Positions 8,467 through 17,907 of a DNA stretch of 64,000 nucleotides are shown here, in pieces (position 1 is the stretch's first letter; each line of letters opens with the position of its first letter). The translations under genes and the position numbers were made by a program. The stretch comes from an uncultured Cycloclasticus sp. GTDB taxonomy: Bacteria > Pseudomonadota > Gammaproteobacteria > Methylococcales > Cycloclasticaceae. The notes beneath the pieces were generated by a model. The model had not been told where the DNA came from, made no database searches, and saw only the letters and a list, made by a program, of their open reading frames with translations. The stretch spans positions 310,001 through 374,000 of the forward strand of contig CAJXTU010000001.1 in assembly GCA_913060865.1 (NCBI GenBank), in the 5' to 3' direction.

Positions 8467-10084
8467 TGGCGATATAAAAGCATGGGTTGACCTTCAGGCG
8501 CATGCCGAAGAAATGCAGAGTCAACACCTTAGTGAGTTGTTCCAATCTGAAGAAAGTAGGTTTGATATGTTTAGTTTTGCTGCTGAGCATTTTTTATTGG
8601 ATCTTTCAAAGCAGCGTATTACTAAACAGACACTGGCTAAGTTAACCGCTTTAGCCGAGCAGCAAGAGTTGAGTGAGTGGATTGAAAAATTATTCACTGG
8701 TGAGCAAGTCAATGTGTCTGAGGGGCGTTCTGCGTTACATACCGCCTTGCGACTCCCAAAAGAAGATGCTCTTCAAGTTAACGGTCAAGCTATCACGAAA
8801 GATGTTCACGCATCATTGGAGAAAATGGAATCGCTGGTTAGACAGATTCAGCAAGGCCAGTGGCGTGGCTTTGATGGCCGACCTATCCGCTCGATTGTGA
8901 ACATTGGTGTGGGTGGTTCAAACCTTGGGCCGCTGATGGCCTGTGATGCGCTTGAGCAATACACGCCTATAGAGAGTCAGCAGCTGGATGTTCATTTTGT
9001 GTCATCAATGGACGGTAGTGAACTTGAAAAATTATTGCCCATGCTCGACCCAGCGACAACGCTATTTATCGTCGCCTCCAAAACATTTACCACGATTGAC
9101 ACCTTGGCCAATGCTAACACGGCAAGGGAGTGGTTATTAAAGGCAAGCGGTAAGCCTATTGAGCTGATTAACCAGCATCACTTTATTGCAGCAACGGGTA
9201 ATATTGAGCTTGCGCAAAAATGGGGAATTCCTGAGAGAAACCAATTATTGTTTTGGGATTGGGTTGGGGGGCGATACTCCTTATGGTCGGTGATCGGCTT
9301 GCCAATTGCGCTTAAAGTGGGGATGGATAATTTTCGCGCTATCCTTAAGGGGGCTCATGCAATGGATGTGCACTTTAGGGAAGCGAGTTTCGACAAGAAT
9401 TTACCCGTTTTGTTAGGCTTAATTGGTGTTTGGAATATTAATTTTCTGAACATTCATGCGCATGCAATTCTGCCCTATGATGGGCGTCTTACGCATTTTC
9501 CATCCTACTTACAGCAGTTAGAAATGGAGAGTAACGGCAAGAGCGTTAATGGCAAGGGTGAGCGGCTTAATTACCGCACCTGTCCTGTGTTATGGGGTGA
9601 GGTCGGGTCGAACGCGCAACATGCCTTTTATCAGCTTCTGCACCAAGGTACTGAGCTTGTGATGTGTGACTTTATTACGGCTGCAGTGCGCTATGAAGGC
9701 GAAGGTGACGAGCTCCAGCAGCAACACCAGTTATCGCTTGCCAATTGTTTGGCGCAATCAAGATTGTTGGCGCTGGGTGCTGAATCGACAACTGATTTAA
9801 GCTATCAGCATTATGATGGCAATCAACCGAGTACAACGATTATGTTGGATGAGTTAACACCGGAAACGTTTGGCGGGCTGGTTGCGTTATACGAACATAA
9901 AGTTTTTGTGCAGTCGGTGATTTGGGAAATAAACCCGTTTGATCAATGGGGTGTGGAAAAGGGGAAGAAAATTGCCTTATCCTTATCGACGGAATTTAAG
10001 TCAGAGGTGGGTGAGCATTTAGATTCATCTACAAAGGGGTTGATTCAGCACGTTCAAGCTAACCGAGGGCAGTATGAAAATTAA
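8459..10084 (+). CDS. pgi: glucose-6-phosphate isomerase
   Basis: A 541-residue phosphoglucose isomerase, near the usual ~549 of proteobacterial enzymes. Recognisable blocks are NIGVGGSNLGP, the FIVASKTFTT segment, DWVGGRYSLWSVIGLP, LQQLEMESNGK and the C-terminal NPFDQWGVEKGK. It interconverts glucose-6-phosphate and fructose-6-phosphate in the cytoplasm. It overlaps galU upstream by 8 bp and the dehydrogenase-like gene downstream by 11 bp, so translation of the three is probably coupled. No unusual residues were seen. Confidence 0.95.
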   Translation: MNSGDIKAWVDLQAHAEEMQSQHLSELFQSEESRFDMFSFAAEHFLLDLSKQRITKQTLAKLTALAEQQELSEWIEKLFTGEQVNVSEGRSALHTALRLPKEDALQVNGQAITKDVHASLEKMESLVRQIQQGQWRGFDGRPIRSIVNIGVGGSNLGPLMACDALEQYTPIESQQLDVHFVSSMDGSELEKLLPMLDPATTLFIVASKTFTTIDTLANANTAREWLLKASGKPIELINQHHFIAATGNIELAQKWGIPERNQLLFWDWVGGRYSLWSVIGLPIALKVGMDNFRAILKGAHAMDVHFREASFDKNLPVLLGLIGVWNINFLNIHAHAILPYDGRLTHFPSYLQQLEMESNGKSVNGKGERLNYRTCPVLWGEVGSNAQHAFYQLLHQGTELVMCDFITAAVRYEGEGDELQQQHQLSLANCLAQSRLLALGAESTTDLSYQHYDGNQPSTTIMLDELTPETFGGLVALYEHKVFVQSVIWEINPFDQWGVEKGKKIALSLSTEFKSEVGEHLDSSTKGLIQHVQANRGQYEN

Positions 10085-11336
10085 TGTTTATGGTGCGGGG
10101 CTTTCAGCGTGGGTGGCTGCGGCGTGCTTGGCTAAAGTGGGGAATGATGTCGCTATCTGCGAGATGTCGCTGACTGAGCAGGATGAGCTTATGATGATTT
10201 CAACGGTTCGTGATGAGCCGAATTTATTGCAGCAATTGGAGCTGCAAATGAATAGCGGTCGGCTTGTGCGCGACTCACAACCCGTATTACCTAAGGCCAA
10301 CATTCATTGGCTTGCATTCCAGCCAGAGCAGCAAAACAAAGCTGAGGAAGTGATGGAGCAGCTTTCTCAGGCAGATCAACATGGCTTGTTAGTCATTAAC
10401 CAGTGCAACTTTGCGGTAGGGGCAACGCTAGACCTGCAAGCGCGGTTGGGCACCAAAGGCAGTGTTGTTTACATTCCTGATAATTTGCAAGAAGGCTCAG
10501 CGATACAAGGTTTTAGTCAACCTAAACGAATTATTCTGGGAATAGACGAGGATGATGCGTTAATTAAAGCGCGTGCTTTATTGAGGCCATTTAGTACGGG
10601 CTTAGATGCCTTGCAGCTAATGAGCTCTAGGGAGGCTGAGTTTACCAAGTTTGCGATTACCGGTATGTTGGCTATTCGCTTAGGGTATGTGAATGAATTG
10701 GCTAATTTAGCCGATCAGCTAGAGGTGGATATTAGTGTTGTGCAAGAGGGAATGGGGGCTGATTCAAGAATTGGGGCGCACTATTTATCGCCAGGTTGCG
10801 GCTTTGGGGGGCAGAACTTCCATGCTTACGTGTCAAAATTTTCGGGTATTTTTCAACAGCAGCAACAACAGTCATTATTAAAAGCAGTTGTTGAAGCAAA
10901 TGAGGTGCAAAAAGAGTTATTGTTTAGAAAGTTGTGGCAACACTATAACGGTGCTTTGGCCGATAAAGTTGTTGCGATTTGGGGCTGCTCCTTTAAGCCA
11001 GGAACGGCCAGTATCGATAATGCGCCTAGTATAAAAATAATTAATGCGCTGATTGCGCAAGGTGTTAGGGTTAATATTCATGACCCTGAGGCTGTTCCGA
11101 ATCTAAAAAAATACTATGCTGATGAAGGCTTGATTCGGTATTTTAAAACGCCGATGGAAGCTGTTGACGGGGCAGATGCGTTGTTGCTGGTTACAGAGTG
11201 GCCGCTTTATTGGTCGCCTGATTATGCGCAGCTTGCTCAAGTTATGAACGAGCGCTTGATCATTGATGGTAGAAATGTTTTTGATAAACAGCTGCTTAAA
11301 CAGCATGGCTTTTATTATTATGGTGTGGGTCGGTAA
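10074..11336 (+). CDS. UDP-glucose/nucleotide-sugar dehydrogenase homologue lacking catalytic residues
   Basis: A 420-residue protein with the overall plan of UDP-glucose 6-dehydrogenases: an N-terminal Rossmann domain (VYGAGLSAWVAAACLA), a central helical domain with TKFAITGMLAIRLGYVNE, and a C-terminal domain with WGCSFKPGT. The catalytic site is altered. The canonical GGSCFPKD reads GGQNFHAY (246-252), so the Cys nucleophile is Asn248 and the following Asp is Tyr252. The Asn four residues after the conserved Lys is Thr196, and the C-terminal substrate motif with Arg reads ASIDNAPS. It may be inactive, regulatory, or have another activity. It is translationally coupled to pgi. Confidence 0.75.
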   Translation: MKINVYGAGLSAWVAAACLAKVGNDVAICEMSLTEQDELMMISTVRDEPNLLQQLELQMNSGRLVRDSQPVLPKANIHWLAFQPEQQNKAEEVMEQLSQADQHGLLVINQCNFAVGATLDLQARLGTKGSVVYIPDNLQEGSAIQGFSQPKRIILGIDEDDALIKARALLRPFSTGLDALQLMSSREAEFTKFAITGMLAIRLGYVNELANLADQLEVDISVVQEGMGADSRIGAHYLSPGCGFGGQNFHAYVSKFSGIFQQQQQQSLLKAVVEANEVQKELLFRKLWQHYNGALADKVVAIWGCSFKPGTASIDNAPSIKIINALIAQGVRVNIHDPEAVPNLKKYYADEGLIRYFKTPMEAVDGADALLLVTEWPLYWSPDYAQLAQVMNERLIIDGRNVFDKQLLKQHGFYYYGVGR

Positions 11337-11348
11337 GGTGGGTTAAAT

Positions 11349-13256
11349 ATGGATGTTTTTTCATTTCCGGGATGGTTTATTGGTCGGAATAGGCGGGTAA
11401 AACGTAGTGTCACGTTGTTATTTGATTTTATTGTTATTACGTTTGCTTTGTGGGTGGCGTTTTCTTTGCGGCTAGGCGAATTCTATTGGCCTGAAGGTAG
11501 TGTTGTTTGGTTGTTTTTTGTCGCACCATTTATTGCCACTCCTATCTTTATTAAGTTGGGTTTGTACCGTGCGATTATTAGATATATTGGTTTCCATTCA
11601 CTATGGGTCGTTGTAAAAGCGGTTTCTCTTTATAGTTTGTTAATAGCGCTTTTTGTTTTGTTAGCGGGTATTGAGGTTGTGCCACGATCTGTTCATATCA
11701 TTAATTGGTTAGTCGCATTACTGATGATTGGGGGGAGTAGAATGGTCGTACGCTGGTGGTTGGCAGGGGCGGTTCATGCAAATGCAAATGCAAATGCAAT
11801 ACGTAATGTTGTCATCTATGGTGCGGGTTCATCTGGCATGCAAGTGCTTGATCAACTTAGTATAAAAAACGGCATGAAAGTGATAGGTTTTATTGATGAC
11901 GAGCCATCGCTACATCGTCGGCAAATTCGGGATACTCGTGTGCACCCTTTTTCTCACTTAAGCCGACTTATTGAACGTCACGCTGTGAAGGATGTATTGC
12001 TGGCTATGCCATCGGTTTCTCGATCTCGTCGTAATCAAATTATTGCGCTATTAGAACCTTACCCTGTAAAAGTGAAAACGCTACCAACGTTGGCTGAAAT
12101 TGCAGAAGGTGAAGTAACGGTTGACGATATAAGAGATGTTGAAATTGAAGATTTATTGGGCCGTGATCAGGTGTTACCTAATGAGTCTTTGATGGCGAAG
12201 AATATATACAATAAAGTTGTGATGGTGACGGGAGCGGGGGGCTCAATCGGTGCTGAGCTATGTCGTCAAGTGTTGAAACAAAAGCCCAAAGAGCTTGTTT
12301 TGTTTGAACATAGTGAGTTCGCCCTTTATGCAATAGAGCGTGATTTAAAAAAGCATTTGTCTAGCGGTGAGGTTGCCATAAAGCCAGTGTTAGGGTCGGT
12401 AACGGATAAAAATCGAATTTCATTGGCTTGTCAGTCGGCTAAAGTGGAAACGGTATACCATGCGGCTGCCTACAAACATGTGCCCTTGGTTGAGCAAAAC
12501 CCAAGAGAGGCCATTAAAAATAACATTTTTGGTACGCTATATACCGCTGAAGCGGCATTAGATGCAGGAGTTAAAGACTTTATACTGATTTCTACCGATA
12601 AAGCAGTTCGGCCAACTAATACCATGGGAGCCTCAAAACGTATGGCAGAGTTAGTCTTGCAAGCGTTAAGTGACCAACATAAAGGCGGCTCACCAACACA
12701 ATTCGCGATGGTGCGTTTTGGTAATGTGCTTGGTTCATCAGGTTCGGTTATCCCTTTGTTTAAACAGCAAATTAAACAGGGTGGTCCACTGACGGTGACG
12801 GATCCTAAAATTATACGTTATTTCATGACCATTCCAGAAGCGGCTCAGTTGGTTATACAGGCAGGCGCAATGGCGAAAGGTGGGGATGTGTTCGTGTTAG
12901 ATATGGGTGACCCTATTAAAATATTGGAACTGGCAAAACGAATGATTCATTTAAGTGGGCTAGAGGTCAAAGATGACGACACGCCACACGGAGATATCGA
13001 AATCACGTTCACAGGGTTACGCTCAGGTGAAAAGTTGTATGAAGAGCTGTTGATTGGGGATGACGTGATGAATACGGAGCATGAGAAAATCATGAGGGCA
13101 AATGAAAGTATGATCCCTTGGAGTGATTTAAGTGTTCTTATAGATCGTTTAGAGCAGGCTATTATAGATAATAATGATATTGAAATTAGAGCGGTGTTAT
13201 CAGAATCGGTTGCTGGTTATAAGCCACAATGCGGTATTATGAATGTGCTTAGCTAA
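11349..13256 (+). CDS. membrane nucleoside-diphosphate-sugar 4,6-dehydratase (WbpM/CapD/FlaA1 family)
   Basis: A 635-residue protein with four hydrophobic segments in the first ~135 residues, a CoA-binding-like Rossmann domain (VVIYGAGSSGM, ~154-164), and a catalytic SDR domain starting MVTGAGGSIGAELC (~292-305). The catalytic set reads ST (415-416), Met426 and Lys430 (TMGASK), matching the Ser/Thr-Met-Lys arrangement reported for WbpM-type enzymes in place of Ser-Tyr-Lys. It probably converts UDP-GlcNAc to the 4-keto-6-deoxy sugar at the inner membrane, supplying the SDR encoded at 5218. It follows the dehydrogenase-like gene by 12 bp and closes the polysaccharide region. Confidence 0.9.
   Translation: MDVFSFPGWFIGRNRRVKRSVTLLFDFIVITFALWVAFSLRLGEFYWPEGSVVWLFFVAPFIATPIFIKLGLYRAIIRYIGFHSLWVVVKAVSLYSLLIALFVLLAGIEVVPRSVHIINWLVALLMIGGSRMVVRWWLAGAVHANANANAIRNVVIYGAGSSGMQVLDQLSIKNGMKVIGFIDDEPSLHRRQIRDTRVHPFSHLSRLIERHAVKDVLLAMPSVSRSRRNQIIALLEPYPVKVKTLPTLAEIAEGEVTVDDIRDVEIEDLLGRDQVLPNESLMAKNIYNKVVMVTGAGGSIGAELCRQVLKQKPKELVLFEHSEFALYAIERDLKKHLSSGEVAIKPVLGSVTDKNRISLACQSAKVETVYHAAAYKHVPLVEQNPREAIKNNIFGTLYTAEAALDAGVKDFILISTDKAVRPTNTMGASKRMAELVLQALSDQHKGGSPTQFAMVRFGNVLGSSGSVIPLFKQQIKQGGPLTVTDPKIIRYFMTIPEAAQLVIQAGAMAKGGDVFVLDMGDPIKILELAKRMIHLSGLEVKDDDTPHGDIEITFTGLRSGEKLYEELLIGDDVMNTEHEKIMRANESMIPWSDLSVLIDRLEQAIIDNNDIEIRAVLSESVAGYKPQCGIMNVLS
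11776..11800 (+). repeat. in-frame hexanucleotide tandem repeat
   Basis: ATGCAA is repeated about four times inside the dehydratase gene, encoding an Asn-Ala run (HANANANAI, about residues 143-151) in the linker between the membrane domain and the first Rossmann domain. The six-base period keeps the reading frame, so slippage would change linker length only. Confidence 0.7.
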
Positions 13257-13318
13257 GAAATTGATAGCATGTTGGAAAGGTGTTTTGAACCAGTTGCATA
13301 AAGATTGTCAACTTAACA

Positions 13319-13347
13319 TTGTGATTAGGTGAAAAAATAGATAGAAT
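13319..13347 (+). promoter_or_regulatory. predicted sigma-70 promoter of rplM-rpsI
   Basis: TTGTGA at 13319-13324 and TAGAAT at 13342-13347 are separated by 17 bp and lie ~48 bp upstream of the rplM start. Position and spacing fit a strong vegetative promoter for the ribosomal-protein operon. Confidence 0.5.
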
Positions 13348-13394
13348 ACGCGGCTCTTTGATAGACCCGCATCCCGAGTGAGTGGAATTAAGAA

Positions 13395-13823
13395 ATGAAA
13401 ACATTTAGTGCAAAAGCAGAAGAAGTAGAACACGATTGGTATGTTGTCGATGCTGAAGGTAAAGCATTAGGCCGATTGGCGACAGAAATAGCGCGTCGTT
13501 TACGTGGCAAACATAAGCCTGAGTATACGCCGCATGTAGATACAGGCGATTACATCGTTGTTATCAATGCTGAGAAAATTGGCGTTACTGGTAATAAAGA
13601 AAAAGACAAGATGTACTATCACCATACAGGCTATATCGGTAACTTAAAGTCTATTTCATTAGGCCAGTTACGTGAAAAACACCCAGAACGTATTATCCAG
13701 TCAGCGGTTAAAGGCATGTTGCCGAAAAACACGTTGGGTAGAAACATGTTCAAAAAAATGAAAGTATTTGTTGGTGCTGAGCACACGCATCAAGCACAAC
13801 AACCTAAAGCATTAGACCTTTAA
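13395..13823 (+). CDS. rplM: 50S ribosomal protein L13
   Basis: A 142-residue protein with the standard L13 start [20 protein letters not shown], the [21 protein letters not shown] block and the conserved [16 protein letters not shown] region. L13 binds 23S rRNA early in large-subunit assembly. It is followed after 15 bp by rpsI, the usual bacterial pairing, and the operon ends at the terminator near 14290. Length and sequence are normal. Confidence 0.98.
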   Translation: MKTFSAKAEEVEHDWYVVDAEGKALGRLATEIARRLRGKHKPEYTPHVDTGDYIVVINAEKIGVTGNKEKDKMYYHHTGYIGNLKSISLGQLREKHPERIIQSAVKGMLPKNTLGRNMFKKMKVFVGAEHTHQAQQPKALDL

Positions 13824-13838
13824 AAAGAGTTTATTATC

Positions 13839-14231
13839 ATGGCACAAACCCAATATTATGGAACCGGTCGTCGTAAAAGTTCAGTAGCACGTGTTTTTGC
13901 ACGTCCTGGCAAAGGCGACATTAAAATTAATAACTTAACGCTTGATGCGTACTTCGGTCGTGAAACTGATCGTATGATCGTTCGTCAGCCGTTAGAAACG
14001 ACTGAAGCAATGGAAAAGTTTGATTTGCTCATCACTGTAAAAGGTGGTGGAACATCAGGACAAGCTGGTGCCATTAGGTTAGGTATCACCCGTGCATTAA
14101 TGGAGTTTGATGGTGAGTTACGCCCGATGCTTCGTAAAGCCGGGTTTGTAACACGTGATTCACGTGAAGTTGAACGTAAGAAGGTTGGCCTTCACAAAGC
14201 TAGAAAGCGTCCACAATACTCAAAGCGTTAA
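13839..14231 (+). CDS. rpsI: 30S ribosomal protein S9
   Basis: A 130-residue protein with the characteristic [15 protein letters not shown] start and the C-terminal tail ending in KRPQYSKR, whose basic end reaches the ribosomal P site. It is the second gene of the rplM-rpsI operon, and a strong intrinsic terminator lies about 40 bp after its stop. No anomalies are visible. Confidence 0.98.
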   Translation: MAQTQYYGTGRRKSSVARVFARPGKGDIKINNLTLDAYFGRETDRMIVRQPLETTEAMEKFDLLITVKGGGTSGQAGAIRLGITRALMEFDGELRPMLRKAGFVTRDSREVERKKVGLHKARKRPQYSKR

Positions 14232-14271
14232 TATTGCTGGAATATATAAGGCGCTTAGCCTTGATTGTTTT

Positions 14272-14304
14272 AAAAAAAACCCATTAAATAATGGGTTTTT
14301 TTTT
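14272..14304 (+). terminator. intrinsic terminator of rplM-rpsI
   Basis: CCCATT at 14280-14285 pairs with AATGGG at 14290-14295. The stem is extended by an A run on the left and a T9 run on the right, giving a typical Rho-independent terminator. Confidence 0.85.
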
Positions 14305-14394
14305 GCGCGGGAGAAAAAAGTATGTGAGTGGCCTTTAGCTGTTTTTTTTAAGGGTTGGTCTATAATTCAAAGATAACTATTTAGGTATTAGCTG

Positions 14395-15909
14395 ATGGCA
14401 GACTATAAAGAAAAGTATATGCGCGCACTGAAAGAGTTGGATGAAGCAGAGCATGAAGCTGCTGATAAAATTCAAGCGTTATATCAGGTGCTGGTGTCAA
14501 TTTTAGGAGAGGTTAAAGGGCATCATAAGTCAGTAGATGAAGCTATCCATTCGTTGCCTAAAGCCTTGCCCAACAATGGGATGGTGCCAATTGATAAATT
14601 GAGTGTAATTAGGGCGTTGATGGTTCGTTATTTCGATAAAGATGATATGGGCGCGGCAGCCACAATCTTGAGTACATTATTATCTCACTTAAAAGTGTCT
14701 GATGATTTACACGAGAACATCGAGGCTCTAGAGGAAAACTTAGCGAAAGCTCGAACAGAAAAGGATTTGCAAGCCGTTACTCATAAAGTATCTAGAGAAG
14801 TTCTCAGAGCATTATCAGCTAATAAGGCGCCTTCAGATAGCGCCTCCTCTATGACGAGCATTAAGGCTGGTTTGTTGCTTCAGTTAGAAAAGCTAGAAGA
14901 GCTGGACTCTGGGTTGGCAGAGTCAATTAAGGTGGCTGGTTTGCATAATCTTCTTGAGAGAATGGATGACTTGCCTGGTCTTGGCTTTGTTTATAAGGAA
15001 ACGTTTGATGTTTTAGGTAGACGTATTGTAAAAAAGAATGAGTTTATTGTTGAATTGTCAGGTTTGATTGAAACAGTGATGCATAAGTTAGCTGAGCTTT
15101 CCGTAGACCTTAAACAGGAAGGAATTAATGAAGTTGATGCAATAAAAGATCGTTGGCGATTAACTGAGTTAATGGGAGGGCAAATTAATACGCTACAAGA
15201 TTCGGTGCTGCAAACCGAAAGCTTGAGTACATTGAAGTCATTATTAACAGAGCAGCTCGGAGAATTTAACCAAACGGTAACGGACTTTGCTGAATTAGAA
15301 GAGCATCGAGCAAATGAAGCTGAAGAGTATGCGCAGTCAGTTTCAAATCGATTAAAAAAGCTGGAATCAGAAGCAGAAGAGCTTAAGTTATCTCTTCTGC
15401 AAGCACATGAAGAAGCGCTAATTGATGTGCTAACAGGGGTTGCCAATAGGCGGGCTTTTGATGAAAGGATCAGGCTAGAATTTGAGCGATGGAAGCGGAA
15501 TAAGGAGCCGTTAGTATTAGCGGTACTAGATATAGATCGATTTAAGAAAATTAATGACACGTATGGCCATTCGGTAGGTGACAAGGTGTTATGCACGATT
15601 AGTCAATTAATAAATAAGCAAGTGCGCAATAGTGATTTTTTTGGGCGAGTCGGCGGGGAAGAATTCGCTGTTATCTTTACGGGCAGTGACGTTGATAATG
15701 CAATAAAAAGGCTTAACCAATTTAGAGCGAGCGTGGAAGATTGTAAGTTTGGCTATCAAGGAAAGCGGCTTACCATCACGCTATCGGCCGGTTGTGCCTT
15801 ATTTGCTGATGAAGACACACCTGATAGTGTCTATAAGCGAGCTGATCAGGCTCTGTACAGAGCTAAGGAGTCTGGAAGGAATAAATGCCTTAGTGAGCGT
15901 GAAATATAG
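14395..15909 (+). CDS. diguanylate cyclase (GGDEF domain) with long helical N-terminus
   Basis: A 504-residue protein. The first ~330 residues are helical and rich in Glu and Lys with coiled-coil character (ending in KKLESEAEELKLSLLQAHEE) and have no obvious membrane segment. The C-terminal GGDEF domain begins DVLTGVANRRAFDE and has the active-site sequence GGEEF at 420-424. RNSD (411-414) ends five residues before it and is a complete RxxD inhibitory site. It should therefore make cyclic di-GMP from two GTP with product inhibition, in the cytoplasm. The helical region probably handles dimerisation or localisation. It converges on the SulP gene with a 21-bp gap. Confidence 0.9.
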   Translation: MADYKEKYMRALKELDEAEHEAADKIQALYQVLVSILGEVKGHHKSVDEAIHSLPKALPNNGMVPIDKLSVIRALMVRYFDKDDMGAAATILSTLLSHLKVSDDLHENIEALEENLAKARTEKDLQAVTHKVSREVLRALSANKAPSDSASSMTSIKAGLLLQLEKLEELDSGLAESIKVAGLHNLLERMDDLPGLGFVYKETFDVLGRRIVKKNEFIVELSGLIETVMHKLAELSVDLKQEGINEVDAIKDRWRLTELMGGQINTLQDSVLQTESLSTLKSLLTEQLGEFNQTVTDFAELEEHRANEAEEYAQSVSNRLKKLESEAEELKLSLLQAHEEALIDVLTGVANRRAFDERIRLEFERWKRNKEPLVLAVLDIDRFKKINDTYGHSVGDKVLCTISQLINKQVRNSDFFGRVGGEEFAVIFTGSDVDNAIKRLNQFRASVEDCKFGYQGKRLTITLSAGCALFADEDTPDSVYKRADQALYRAKESGRNKCLSEREI

Positions 15910-15930
15910 TGCCATAGCTTTTTTGAGTCA

Positions 15931-17634
15931 TTAATTCGCCGTTTTTAAGGAACTCATTGCTTGGTGAGTGCTTAAAAAGATATTTTCTTCACCAATTTTT
16001 TTAAGAAATTCTGTGTCCCTTAGTTTATCCATGACGGGGCCTTTGATTTCTGTTAAATGTAGTCGGATGCCAGCTTTTTCAAGCCGGTAGAGGATGTCAT
16101 CCAATGACTCTAATGCGCTTGTGTCAATAAAACTAATAGAGCTGCAAATCAAAACAACATGGTTAATGGACTGGTTGTCTGCGACGAGTCTCATAATGGT
16201 GTCTTCAAGATAATTGGTATTGGCAAAATAGAGGTTTTCATCTACGCGAATAGCAAGAATCTCTTTATCTGTTTTAACTGTATGTCGATTGATGTTTCTA
16301 TAGTGCTCAGTGTTTCCAACTTGTCCCACAATAGCGATATGAGGTTGGCTGCTTCTATGTAGATAAAGCCCAATAGACATAAGAACCCCTGCAATAATGC
16401 CACTTTCGACATCAATAACGAGTACCGTAAAAAAGGTAATAAGCATTGAAAAGGCATCCGTTCGATCGTAACCCCACGCTTGCTTGAGTGTGTGGATGTC
16501 TATAAGTGGTAGAACGGCGAGTACGATGATGGCGCCTAACGCAGCTTTAGGTAAGAAAAAAAATAAGGGCGTTAAAACAGCTAGGGTCAGGCCAACTAAA
16601 CAGGCAGTAATAATTGATGAAAAAGGTGAGTTGGCGCCTGCTGAAAAATTGACCATGGATCGACCAAAACCACCGGCTACAGGATAGCCGCCAGCAATAG
16701 CGGAAGCAATATTAGCGGTGCCTAAACCAACCAATTCTTTGTTAGAATCAATTTTTTGTCGCTTTTGACTGGCCATTGATTTGGCAATCGAAATGCTTTC
16801 TAAATAGCCAATTAAGGCGATTAGTAGAGCGTTAGGAAGTAAGTGTTTAATTAACTCAGGGTTTAAACTGGGCAGAATAATATCAGGTAGCCCCGGGGGA
16901 ATGTGGCCAATAATCGATACACCGTGTTGGCTATCCAAATTTAAATAGTAAACAGTAAGGGTGCTAAAAGCGACTGCGATAAGAGGACCGGATTTTGAAA
17001 TAAACTGAACAACCTCCTCAGATGTTCCCCTTTTCTTTAGTAAGCCGACAAGCGGAGTTTTAAACCACCATAAAAGCAAGAGGCTGAATGTGCCGATAAT
17101 GAGTGTTATTGGGTTGCTCTGAGGTGCTTGGGTAATGGTACGGTAAAATGTTTCATAAGCGGGTAGCCCACGCGGGATGTCCAGCCCAAAAATATGTTTC
17201 ATTTGGCTTAATGCAATAATAATAGCGGATGCGCTAACAAAGCCGGAAATAACGGGGTGGCTAAGAAAATTTATAATGGCACCTAATCGTACCAATCTCA
17301 TTAGCAGTAAAATAATGCCAACTAATAGCGCGAGTGTATGTGCGGCAGTGACCATTTCGGTTACATGAATAATATCAAGTTCAATGATAGTAGCGCCGGT
17401 CATTAGCGACATGAGTCCAACAGGTCCAACCGCCAAGGTTCTGCTGCTACCGAAAGCAGCATATAAAATAAGAGGAAGGGTGGATGAATATAAAGCGACC
17501 TCAGGTGGTAACCCAGCTAACATACCGTAAGCCATCGATTGTGGCACAAGAACGACGGCAACAATAATACCTGCAATTAAATCACCGCTTAGTTGGGCTT
17601 TTTGGTAGTTCTGCATCCATTCAGGTAGAAACAT
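15931..17634 (-). CDS. SulP family anion (sulfate/bicarbonate-type) transporter with STAS domain
   Basis: A 567-residue inner-membrane transporter. The N-terminus (LSGDLIAGIIVAVVLVPQSMAYGMLAGLPP) is the SulP signature region, and about twelve hydrophobic segments follow up to residue ~420. A C-terminal STAS domain contains CSSISFIDTSALESL, the anti-sigma-antagonist-like motif. SulP proteins carry sulfate, bicarbonate or other anions, and the substrate cannot be read from sequence. Sulfate supply for PAPS used by the sulfotransferases is an attractive but unproved role. No partner gene adjoins it; it is monocistronic on the minus strand. Confidence 0.9.
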   Translation of the reverse strand: MFLPEWMQNYQKAQLSGDLIAGIIVAVVLVPQSMAYGMLAGLPPEVALYSSTLPLILYAAFGSSRTLAVGPVGLMSLMTGATIIELDIIHVTEMVTAAHTLALLVGIILLLMRLVRLGAIINFLSHPVISGFVSASAIIIALSQMKHIFGLDIPRGLPAYETFYRTITQAPQSNPITLIIGTFSLLLLWWFKTPLVGLLKKRGTSEEVVQFISKSGPLIAVAFSTLTVYYLNLDSQHGVSIIGHIPPGLPDIILPSLNPELIKHLLPNALLIALIGYLESISIAKSMASQKRQKIDSNKELVGLGTANIASAIAGGYPVAGGFGRSMVNFSAGANSPFSSIITACLVGLTLAVLTPLFFFLPKAALGAIIVLAVLPLIDIHTLKQAWGYDRTDAFSMLITFFTVLVIDVESGIIAGVLMSIGLYLHRSSQPHIAIVGQVGNTEHYRNINRHTVKTDKEILAIRVDENLYFANTNYLEDTIMRLVADNQSINHVVLICSSISFIDTSALESLDDILYRLEKAGIRLHLTEIKGPVMDKLRDTEFLKKIGEENIFLSTHQAMSSLKTAN

Positions 17635-17873
17635 TCAGTGGGCTCCTATTACGTCGACATTGTTAAATAGTTGGTCGGTAGTTTTTTAGGTGGCTTTTGT
17701 TTTTAATAGAAGACACCTAGATGATATCTAATATATCAAAATCATATAAGCTTATGAGTATTATTGTTATATGTTGGCTGAAATAAAACTGTAGAGCTTG
17801 TGTGCTTTTAGTCACTTTTTTGTTGCAGCGCAATAAAAAAACAATGAAATCAATCAGTTAAGAATCTTTATTG

Positions 17874-17901
17874 TTGCTTTTATGTGAAAACAATGTATTA
17901 T
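17874..17901 (+). promoter_or_regulatory. candidate promoter of a small RNA
   Basis: TTGCTT (17874-17879) and TATTAT (17896-17901) are separated by 16 bp and point toward the structured, terminator-ended stretch that follows. The -35 match is imperfect, so confidence is low without transcript data. Confidence 0.35.
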
Positions 17902-17907
17902 TCACAT

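Noticed and set aside
14991-15596. 201-codon minus-strand frame inside the diguanylate cyclase gene
   Set aside because: Ser-rich translation with no motif, entirely within a clear GGDEF gene; a shadow frame.
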